This document shows, piece by piece, positions 55,245 through 64,000 of a DNA stretch of 64,000 bases. The translations under genes and the position numbers were made by a program. The notes beneath the pieces were generated by a model that saw nothing but the letters and a program-made list of their open reading frames with translations, did not search any database and was not told the origin of the DNA. Position 1 is the first letter of the stretch. Every line of letters starts with the position of its first letter. Source of the DNA: Diogma glabrata (lineage: Eukaryota; Arthropoda; Insecta; Diptera; Cylindrotomidae); assembly GCA_963693315.1 (NCBI GenBank), contig OY856186.1:280978346-281042345 (forward strand). Reading direction: 5' to 3'.

Positions 55245-56330
55245 CATAATATATTCACAGTAACCCGTAAAGAAAAATGGTATTTCGGATCATTGAAATG
55301 AACAATAAAAAATAATAACATAAAGGTAATAATAAAAAAAAACTTATCTTTAAGTAAGTTGATTGTAGAGCGGTACCTAATTGGAAACTTCGATTAGGTT
55401 CCGATTTACATCATCAGTTCATAAATTATGCAACGAAACTATGCTTCTTGGTGCAAGACGTTAACCACGATACAAACTAAGTGGTTATATTCAAACATCC
55501 AGTCATACGAATTCCAATGCTGCAATTCTTAAAATCACTATATATTTTCTTTTCACCGAGGAACTTTAAGTCTTCACAATGGCCGATAAATTATCCACAA
55601 TCAACAAATTTCCACTTCAATGGATACCACACCATACACAGATACAAAAAAATTAAAAGACGTACCGTTCTTCTAAACTAGTTGTTTCACAAACAGTTTA
55701 TTTCTGTGTTAAATAATAATATTATAAGTAATATTATACATTAACCTTCATTGATTCTAATACATAATTTATAAAATAGTTGTTTTACATTAAAACAATA
55801 TCAACAAAGTCAACTATTAATTAATATTCAGTTTCTTTCTTTCTACACCACATTCAGATTAGTTAAAAGCTCAATAGCAAAAGAAATTTACATTTATGAT
55901 TTTATATATTTTTTCTAAATAATTTTTTTTTGTTAGAACAACAAAAAAAACTTAACTCCTCAAAGTTCAGTAACAAAAAAAAATTTTGTTTTCTTTTATT
56001 TGTTTCTAAATCACAAAATGATTTGTTCAAATCACACTTTTTCTTTTATCTTTTGTTTTTTTTTTAATTAGATCTTCGACGAAAAAAAGCATGCATTTTT
56101 ATTAACATATGAATCCCGACGGAAGGAATTTATTTCGAAAAAAATATTACGACTCGAAAAAAATATGAATTTGATTTTAATTATCAAATTATAAATCACG
56201 AACTGAACAATATTTTTAAAAATTGCAACTATAAATAGCATTTTACTTATGCTAAACGAGGGAGAAAAAAGTTGATTGCATAGCATCCTCTCGTTTTGTA
56301 GCTATCAAAATTATTAATACAATTACATCA
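55245..56330. other. AT-rich DNA, no gene seen
   Basis: A CCTAAT...ATTAGG hairpin at about 55378-55400 is followed by a degenerate hammerhead-like string (see rejected items). A 66-codon frame at 55481-55681 is not recognised. Confidence 0.4.
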
Positions 56331-56399
56331 AAACCGGTTGACAAATGGGTTCTATCAAATGCCTATTGTTTTCAGCTTATTGAAAGATATAAACAAAAA

Positions 56400-57172
56400 T
56401 AAGAGTCATCCTCTCCCATATACAATCATACTATTATTTAATTTGTTGAAAATATCATTTGTTCACATACAACGAAATAAAAGAACTGGAAATGTACACA
56501 CACATTTAAAGCTTTTCTTTTCTGTTTCAATGCAATCTGTATTTAATAAGCTCCCATTAGAGGTGAGACAGGCTTCTTCTACCCTTGGTTTTAAACCTAA
56601 ATGTTACCAATTTTTTGTGAATCAAATCATCAACATTAGCTTTGCTGTTCTCTATTCATTGGCTTCTTTGGTTCAATAATGTTAGAACCGGTGCGCATGT
56701 GCTATTTTCTTATGCCTATGGCTCATTCTAAATAAGAAAAAACATTTTTTTTTCTTTTCATATAAATATATGTGTAGGCTTTTTTCTTGTGGTGCATATA
56801 TGTGTGAGCAGTTTTGTAACTTATTTTTATCTTATTTTTTAATTTATTTTTAACTTATTATTCTTGTTGTTCTTTATATTATAAGTATTTTCTCTTTGTT
56901 TATAGTTTATAATTGGTCTATTTAATTAATTCTTCTCTTATCTACTTTCTTAGTTTACTTTAAGTATTTTTTTTTTGTTTTTTCTTTCTGGTTTTTATTT
57001 TCATTAATTCTATATTATTCTTAATTTATTATTTTTCTGTCATCGACTATAATCTTGATTATATAATTGTGTAAGGCTATATATTTGTACGATTTAAAAG
57101 GCTAGGCCTTATGTATAAATATTTTTCAAATAAACAAATAAATAAATAAATAAATAAATAAAATAAAATGTA
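56400..57172 (+). pseudogene. LINE C-terminus with (AAAT)n tail
   Basis: The plus strand reads VHTHLKLFFSVSMQSVFNKL, then PLEVRQASSTLGFKPKCYQF, resembling the last part of CR1/Jockey-like ORF2 proteins (S.FN.LP..VR....L..FK). A 450-bp T-rich 3' region follows, ending in AAATAAAC then a run of AAAT units (57136-57170), as tails of several LINE groups do. Family uncertain; strongly 5'-truncated. Confidence 0.5.
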
Positions 57173-57179
57173 AAAGAGT

Positions 57180-57525
57180 TCATACACTTTCAACTCTTCT
57201 GTTTCGCTGTTATATTAAAACAAAGAAACAATAATAATAAAAAACTGAAAATATCCATGTAGAGATGATGTAAATACATAACAATAATAAATTTATGAAA
57301 TGATACAGTTGATGGGGCGATCAAAAAGTTCTTTGTATTGTTATTACATTAATGATAAATTATGTTAACGCAAAACATGTAACGTTGTAGAATCAAGGAT
57401 GGAAAAAAAAGGTGTTTTGCGCCGGTGTTAGTTTTAACTGTTAGACTTAACTACAAAAAATGTAATTCCTTTGCCAACACCTTAACTCGGAGCTCAAATT
57501 ATTCTGTATTCGATTGTAGAATTTT
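57180..57525. other. No gene seen
   Basis: AT-rich sequence without terminal repeats or coding signal. Confidence 0.4.
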
Positions 57526-57529
57526 CCAA

Positions 57530-58700
57530 ACGCTACATGTTGGACATAACACAATTGGTGGGTATAACAGCATACAGACTTCATTTATTAATCAATTTTA
57601 ATGACACTCTGAAAAAGATGGAGACTAAAATGACAAAGAACTGATTAGTTTTTGGACAATATTGGGATAAGTGGTGGGGGGCCTCCCAAACACCTGATTA
57701 CTGTGTCATATTTTTTTTCATTGTTTGTTGGGAGCACACAGTGTTCGCTCGTGTATAATTTTGGATGACACTTTGGAAAAGTTTTGTATCTTATCCAAAG
57801 TGTCATCCAAATTTATTCACGAGCGAATACTGTGGGCTCCCAACAAACATTGAAAAAGTTGTGACACAGTAAACATATATATGGCAAGGAACTGATTAGT
57901 TTTTGAGCGATAGTGAACAAAAAGGGGGGGGGATCCCTCGAGCACCGGTTTTTTGAAAGTTTTTTTTTGTAATTTTTCAATTTTTTTCAGTATGTTTATG
58001 CACACAACAGCCTACAGTAATGAAGTGATAATGAGAAAAGTTATATAAAAGGTTCCAATTAGTGTGAGAAGATAATTATCATCTTTTTGGACACATTGAT
58101 CAAAGTGGCGGGGGTCTGCCATACCAACTGCTGACTTTTCACACTTTGTTTTTTAAGTTTTTGGGAGCATATAGACTTCATTCATTAATCAATTCTAATG
58201 ACACTCTGAAAAAGATGGAGACTTAAATGAAAAAGAACTGATTAGTTTTTGGACAAGATTGGGATAAGTGGTGAGGAACCTCCTGAACACCTGTTTATTG
58301 TTTCAATGTTTGTTGGGAGCATACAACATTCGTTCGTGAATGAGTTTTGATGACACTTTGGAAAAAAATGCAAATATGTATGATAAGGAACTGATTAGTT
58401 TTTAGCGATAGTAAACAAAGTGGTGTGAGGTCCGCCGAGCACCTGTTTTTTGGAAGCTCAATAACATCTGTATCTGATAATCGAATTGGATGAAACTTGA
58501 TACAACATATTTTATGTTTGTTGGGATACTACTGCTTTCTTTAATATTTTTACAATTAGAACTACGCGAAATCTACAACATTGGTTAGCTTTTAATAAAA
58601 GTATGTGATGGATATTAGCTCATTATATTACCAGAACCTTATATATTCAGAGTTGTGGTGAAGTCAGCCTATGTATCAGCGTCGCAATATTTTTTTTTCA
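57530..58700 (+). repeat. Repeat H (copy 4), longest, with internal tandem modules
   Basis: Several 140-160-bp modules follow each other. Each has TTGTTGGGAGCATACA-like start, ATTCGT..GTGAAT, GATGACACTTTGGAAAA, GGAACTGATTAGTTTTT, AAAGTGG and a G-rich word ending in GAGCACCTG (for example starting near 57725, 58160 and 58310). It ends GTTGTGGTGAAGTCAGCCTA and TCAGCGTCGCAATATT, as copy 2 does. TTGTGGTGAAGT is the reverse complement of the start word ACTTCACCACAA of copies 2 and 3. A G9 run is at 57924-57932. Confidence 0.7.
57699..57871. repeat. Palindrome inside repeat H copy 4
   Basis: TACTGTGTCA at 57699 is mirrored at 57871. The arms of about 78 bp contain TGTTTGTTGGGAGC and GGATGACACTTTGGA in inverted form around a 16-nt centre near 57785. 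It is a local inverted duplication of one H module. Confidence 0.8.
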
Positions 58701-58924
58701 TTTAAATTTTATCGTTAAAAAAATGGTGGAACATGAACGGTTCATTTACAAATGCAACCACACACATACATTTTCATTTTACAATTTCAAAATACGACCG
58801 CATTTGTCAAAATGAGGTTACCAAAAATATTAATCTAAGCCAAATTCATAACGGATTAAAAGAGCCCATAGGACCTAGTCACAAAAATCATACATCACAT
58901 ATTAAAGCGTATAACTAACTGCGA

Positions 58925-59225
58925 AAAAACGAAACATTTAAATGGTCAGAAAATTGCCAAAAAAAGTTTCTGTAATGAAGAAGTCTTGGTACATCTTATT
59001 AACAATGAAGACATACCAATACTATTTGCTTCAAGCAACTTAAGTCCTGCACCAAAAAATTACAGGCAGTTGCATAGGAAAATATTTTCAGTGGTTTTTG
59101 GAAAAGTTTAATAAATGTTTTTATGGTACTAAGTTTGTAATTGTGACCAAAAGCTTTCAAGAAAAATTTAATGGCAAAACAGGGTTATCATCAATGGCAG
59201 CTCAACCAATACATAGATAGATATT
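58925..59225 (+). pseudogene. gypsy (Ty3) retrotransposon fragment, RT end and RNase H
   Basis: KNETFKWSENCQKKF matches the end of the RT connection (..F.W...CQ.AF). After a frame change, NNEDIPILFASSNLSPAPKN, YRQLHRKIFSVVF and FNKCFYGTKFVIVTKSF follow, then GLSSMAAQPIHR. Ty3/gypsy RNase H domains read PI.FASR.L..AE.NY.Q...E.LA.VF...KF..YL.G..F...TDH. Key positions are changed (E to K in QLHRK, TDH to TKS) and frames are broken, so it is a fossil. A matching integrase trace is at 59606-59684. Described only as a degraded genomic copy. Confidence 0.65.
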
Positions 59226-59605
59226 TTTTATTTCATCGTTTAATTGTGTAACAAAATTCAGCAAAAGCTCAAATTGGTGTGATGCGGCTGAAGTCACACG
59301 GAAGTAACACAGGGTGGCAAGAAGGGGAAACAAAATCTTTAATTTTTCTCCAGTTCGGCCCATAACTCTAGACAACATAGCCTCAAAAATGCAAACAGAT
59401 ATTGTCCTAAGAGAGTTGTATATATTTCTAGATGACCGGTGGAAGTTCCAAAACATTTAATAAAATATTTTATGTTAATGCGATAGTTGTAGCATATGTA
59501 GAATTCACCAAATTAACGTATTCACCTGCCTCAGCTTTGTCTAGACTTAAAGAATAGTTTACAATTTTTAGATTACCGACGGCAATCTAATAATGTTCCT
59601 ACTTT

Positions 59606-59684
59606 TCGCTAAAGAGATTTTGATTTATTTGTATCACCCTCAAAGTAATGGGTTAGTTGAAACGGCTTGTTCAAACAGTAAAAG
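59606..59684 (+). pseudogene. gypsy integrase remnant
   Basis: EILIYLYHPQSNGLVETACS fits the segment of Ty3/gypsy integrase around the last catalytic residue (YHP.SNG..E). It is followed by NSK, where the reading is cut by a MITE. Confidence 0.6.
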
Positions 59685-59924
59685 CTACTTCCTTTGTTCC
59701 TAAATAAGTGAGCTATTTCAGTTTTTCCTATAAATTATTAAACTCGTGTCGTGTCGAAGCAATAACCAATGCAAAACAACTCGTCGATAGAAAAGTAATA
59801 ATTTTTATCATTTTCTGATCTATGTTTAGTTTTGATATACTTCTTGTTGCTTCGACGCGACACGACTTTAATAACTTAAAGGAAAAACTGAAATAGCTCA
59901 ATTATTTCAGAACAGAGAAAGTAG
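59685..59924. mobile_element. 240-bp MITE in the integrase remnant
   Basis: The left end CTACTTCCTTTGTTCC and the right end, reversed CTACTTTCTCTGTTC, begin 80-bp inverted arms sharing GAGCTATTTCAGTTTTTCCT and TCGTGTCG.GTCGAAGCAA. The target duplication is unclear. The interior is AT-rich and non-coding. Confidence 0.7.
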
Positions 59925-59939
59925 TTTTAAGAAATTATT

Positions 59940-61950
59940 TTTTCTTATGTTCATATAAGGTTAACCCTTAACAGATATGCTAAATTAAGCCAGAAACAGG
60001 CTCACATCGGATTACCCTAATAGAGTTTGCTTTTTATGGACTGATCATGCTCCGATCACGCCCTGACTGAATAAGGCTTTCTCTAGTGAATTTCTGCTCA
60101 GGTTGTTTAGTCTGACAATAAATCTCATCAACCGTAATAGCTGTTAAGTTTCGTAGAACAACTCCTCAACCTAGCTAATCAAAACTTTAAACATAAATAA
60201 AAGCACAATCAATAATAATAGAATAACTTTTCATTATTATTACTTTTCAATTTTATTACCGGAAAATAATAAAAATTTCAAATAAACAACAAACTGTACA
60301 ACAACCCGCCCTAATATAAATCAAACACAAAAACGAACAATAAATGAGAAAGAAATTACGCCGTTAAACATGAATTTCATACATATAAAAACTAAAATAA
60401 AGTGAGATAGAATGATAAAATCCTGTCGCGACATTTTTATTTTGTAATTATTTATTCGTTTTCCCAAGTCCTTTTAATAAATATTTGTACAGTAATACGA
60501 CAGCAACTTAAGCTTAAGTTTCACATCATTGTAAGAAGTGCCTAAGAAATAAGAAATAATACCATAAGAAATAATACCAAATGAGCATAACACAATTTTA
60601 AACCATCCCGAGCGAAATTGATATAAATGAAAAAATTTGAGTTCAAATATCTAGACTGAATTATTTTGATCAATTAACAGATTTCTAGACTATGACTGTA
60701 GAGTACTTTGTTCACGATTTAATAAAACCAAAACTTATTTGAGTAAATTATGTCCCTTAACATGTATTATAATCCTCCCTCTTCCTTTTCAAATAAAACA
60801 TAAACATAATTTTTATGTTACCTGTAGATTTCAACTACCTTAAAAACACAGGAATGAAATGTTAAAACCATTGAAACCAGCAACAATAACAACTTCAAAT
60901 CCACCCAACCACCCACTTCATCAATTTGTGTTATATTTTTTCTTCCTTTTTTTGTTTCATTCTTCTTCTTGATTTTTAGTTGAACATAAACATAACAATA
61001 AACTTGCTTAGAAAGCAATCGGAAATGTTGGAAAATCCTTGTTGAATGGATTTTCTTTTTTCTTAGTACAGATTTGTTGTTGTTGTCTTCTTTTTCTTGT
61101 TACAAAGATTCAACAAGTTTGCGTTGCGACGCGTTTTTGTTTTTTTTTCGTTTCATTTGGAGAAAAATTTTGTATTGTTGGTTTTTCCAAAAAAAAGGTA
61201 TTTTCTTTCTTTTAAATTGTTTTTGCTTTATTGTAAGGGTTCTGTTGTTGTTCTTGCAAAACTAATAGAAAAAAACTGTTTTATGTGGTGTATAGAGTGA
61301 TATATGATATGAAAACTGTTTAAGTATTAAATGAAAATAGGGGAAGAAATCGGAGACTTAAAACCTAATTAAATCTAAATTTGTTCATAATAAAATCGAA
61401 ACTTTATAATCACATTAAATTTTAATTAAATTTACTAAAGTCCAGTGAAATACATTTTTAATCGAGTACGGAAATTATTTTTTCTTTTTCGTTCTAAATT
61501 CTATTAAAATTGTTGGGATTTATTGTGCTTTTCTTGGTCGGTTGGATGGTTTGTTGTAATTAAAATCTAATCAATAATTTCAAATGAAAAAATAGAAGAA
61601 AATCGTTTGAATTTCCACCAACAACAACGAATGATTTGAAATCAAATAGAAATATAATCGGTAGGTGTTACGGTGATTAAATTTAATTTTGTCACATCTT
61701 TCAATTTTCATTTCAATGAGCCCCATTGGTGATTTATAAATCGAATGAATACATTAATTTTCGTTTTTATTTTAAAAATGGTTCTTTAGGATTATTATTC
61801 AATAGACTAAATAAGTTTTAAGTTTTTGATTTGTTTAAAGCATAATCGTTACAACATAAAGTGTTGATTACTTCAACAGCAACACACTGATAAACGCTTT
61901 TAACATTTTGTCACGGTGAATACTATTATTAAACATTACGTTCTTTCTAA
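59940..61950. other. AT-rich DNA, no gene seen
   Basis: Only short frames and small local duplications (AAGAAATAATACC near 60546-60582). No motif was recognised in either strand. Confidence 0.5.
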
Positions 61951-61961
61951 GTAAAATATTA

Positions 61962-62935
61962 TCGGGCTAAAATCTCAAGACTGTGAGGTATTAAAAATCC
62001 AGTCTATGTTGAGAGTACTTCTATAGTTTTTAGAAAAAGGCTTTTATGGTTGTTGTTTTTATTTTTGGGCAGTAATGTATGATGTTTGATAAAAATGGAC
62101 AGCTATTTTATTTGTGCTTAGAAATGTATTACAAAACTAACATAAAACAAGAATGCCTTGTCGAAAAATTGTAAGATTATAAAATTATTAATTGGCTGAG
62201 AGCGTCTAAAGAAGAGTGGCCAACACAAGAAGAGCCATATATATAAACTGTAGAGACAATATGGGATTTATGGGGAGCTGGCGGATAAATATTCTGGCTA
62301 TCGTAAGATCAATTCCATATCAGCATGGATGTTAAGATTTCGATCAAATTGCCTAACATTGAAATGTCAGCGTTAGTTCAGTGAATTAAAAGTGATTGAG
62401 ATCGAAAACGCATCAAATGCCTTTTGTAAATATGTCCAGGAGCTAAACTTTATGCGAGTTGGAAAGTTTAAAGTATCAGCAAGTTTCTACAGAGGGTAAA
62501 TTGAAGTCATTAAATCCATTTTTATATGAGGTAGGATAAAAAAATATAGAAAAATAAATACAAAATCATTTGCGTTTAATAACAGAAAACATCCAGTAAT
62601 TCGCCCACATAAGTCTGCAAAAACGAGAGCAATATTTTAAGACTATTATGTTGTCATGCTAGATTGGACTTATGGTTTTACGCCAAAAAATATGGAGGGG
62701 CTGAAATCTCACAGCTCTGAGATATCAAGACTTCGGTTTTGGTTAAGGATTTCGATAAAGTTTTCGGCATAAAACTTTTATGAGGATCCTGTTTTTAGTT
62801 CTCGACAGCAATGTATATCAAACATAAAACTCTTTGTAAAAGTACAAGTAAGTACATCTCTGTTTAGAAATTTATTAAAACCTAACACGAAACATCAATT
62901 CGTCGCCGGAAAATTATAACAAATCATATATTAAC
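61962..62935 (+). repeat. Diverged direct repeats flanking a BEL/Pao remnant
   Basis: About 61962-62175 and 62690-62935 share GGGCT.AAATCTCA.G.C, then CAGYAATGTAT..T, GYTTAGAAAT.TATTA and AA.ATCAATTCGTCG-like words in the same order. The BEL/Pao-like coding trace lies between them. They could be decayed terminal repeats of that element, but the match is weak. Confidence 0.35.
62195..62640 (+). pseudogene. BEL/Pao-type retrotransposon fragment
   Basis: The plus frame reads DKYSGYRKINSISAWMLRFR, SNCLTLKCQR, a stop, FSELKVIEIENASNAFCKYV and QELNFMRVGKF. A shifted frame gives HPVIRPHKSAKTRAIF. BEL/Pao polyproteins have, between RNase H and integrase, YS...KL.R..AW.LRF..N, then ..E...A......VQ...F..E, and later HP.ILP...H. 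The order and spacing fit; many residues differ. A fossil fragment. Confidence 0.55.
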
Positions 62936-62999
62936 ATAATTTTGTGAAAAGATGATACACTCAGCAAACTACTCAAAAACCTCTCCATTTAGCGTTTCG

Positions 63000-63975
63000 A
63001 GAAAATAATACAAAATCACAAATTCATATTTCTTTCAAAATTCCAAAAATATTGTAAAAATTAAATAAAATCAAATTTTTTTCAAAATTCTAAAAATATT
63101 CCAAAAAATATTACAAAATCAAAAATTAAAACTTTTTTCAAAAATTCTAAGCATATTACAAAAATTATTACAAACTCAAAAAATGCAAGCTTTTTTCAAA
63201 ATTCCAAAAATATTTCCAAAGCCATAAGAAATTCAAAAATGTCCATGTTCAATTTCATGTTCGATTACATTCACGTCATACAAACAGCTAGATTTTTTTA
63301 ATCAAAAAAATTGGTTAAAAAAATAAATGGTATCATTTTTTTGACACACTTGACAATATTTTTGTGACAAACTTATAATGCAATAAAATTCTCAATATTG
63401 ATAATTTCATCTTCATCACATTTCATTTCATACAAATAACTAATTTTATTTTATTTTAAAAAAATAAATGAAAATCATTCTTTTGTCACACTTGACATTA
63501 TTTTTTTGACAAACTTATAATGCCATAATTCTCTATAATAATAATAAAATTTCATGTCATACAAATAATTAATTTTATTTTTTCCAAAAAATCGAGTAAA
63601 AAAATAAATAAAAATCTTTCTTTTGACACACTTGACAATAATTTTTTGACAAACTTATAATGCAATAATCTAACATCAAGATTTCTCCACATTCCATGTT
63701 TCTACTCATTTTCTCTAAAAATGAAAATTTTTTAAACAAAAACAATGCAAATTTTCTTGTTTTGACACACTTAACGATTTTTTGACAAACTTCATGTGTC
63801 ATATTTAATGTTCAATTACATTTCATGTCATCCAAATAATTTACCTACATACCGAAGTAATGCTTCCCATAATATGTTTCTCAAAAAAATTGGGAAACAA
63901 AATATATGAATATCAATCTTTTACACACTTAACGATTTTTTTTACATACTTTTACAACAATAATCAAGGTCCTGG
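63000..63975 (+). repeat. Repeat K (copy 2) with 130-150-bp tandem units
   Basis: The front part (63000-63230) repeats TTCAAAATTCYAAAAATATT. From 63230, units with CATTTCATGTCATACAAATA, AATTTTATTTT, AAAATAAATGAAAATC, TTTTGACACACTTGACAA and ACAAACTTATAATGCAATAA recur. The CAYGTCATAC word starts near 63272, 63424, 63553 and 63824 (spacings about 152, 129 and 271). The array may continue past the window edge. Confidence 0.7.
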
Positions 63976-64000
63976 TCTTACATACGGATGTCAACCATCC

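Noticed and set aside
55375..55440. Third hammerhead-like string on the minus strand (CTGATGATGTAAATCGGAACC)
   Set aside because: The core needs GAAA but reads GGAA, and about three bases of stem II are missing. At best a decayed motif.

Overview
This window looks like non-coding chromosomal DNA from an arthropod, most likely an insect and perhaps a fly. That is an inference from the strong A+T bias, the lack of long host ORFs and the mix of transposable elements (Penelope, LOA/R1, CR1/Jockey and RTE non-LTR elements, hAT, CACTA-like, mariner, traces of gypsy and BEL/Pao). No intact host gene, bacterial operon, rRNA, functional tRNA gene or CRISPR array was found. The strongest candidate for host coding sequence is one terminal-exon-like segment at about 35604-35779.

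Layout. 1-4585 is mostly featureless AT-rich DNA. 4597-6476 is a Penelope-like retroelement with an inverted 3' copy of itself and an 11-bp target duplication, inserted into an old LINE whose endonuclease start follows at about 6850. 8340-9310 is a three-unit satellite with a 330-bp period. 10935-17766 is a nest of LINE remnants. One of them is interrupted by a 2.7-kb non-autonomous hAT with an 8-bp duplication, and that hAT itself holds an inverted-repeat element and a tRNA-derived SINE-like piece. The nest ends in a 400-bp palindrome. 18722-19150 is a small palindromic element made only of Penelope-type 3' ends, flanked by a 13-bp duplication. 19400-20500 is a foldback cluster.

25220-29820 is another nest. 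Tandem copies of a small MITE (called G here) were split by a foldback hAT MITE (F), whose right arm was split by a 2.26-kb element with CACTA termini, about 0.5-kb terminal inverted repeats and a 3-bp TAA duplication. A second F arm lies at 32417-33255. 33651-34642 is a long-inverted-repeat MITE. 35825-38255 is a complete hAT element (termini plus 8-bp duplication) with a dead transposase gene. 42783-58700 holds copies of a modular repeat (H), a mariner with an in-frame internal deletion, a 5'-truncated LINE with a single nonsense codon and a poly-A tail, several RTE pieces and the 3' end of another LINE. 58925-62640 has gypsy and BEL/Pao fragments. The window ends in a 130-150-bp tandem array related to a segment near 24.5 kb.

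The most notable signal is hammerhead-ribozyme cores on both strands of both Penelope-type elements: four candidate ribozymes with the CUGANGA and GAAA core, a short stem II and a complementary stem I. All TE proteins seen are broken or partial. All family assignments come from motifs read by eye and no database was searched.
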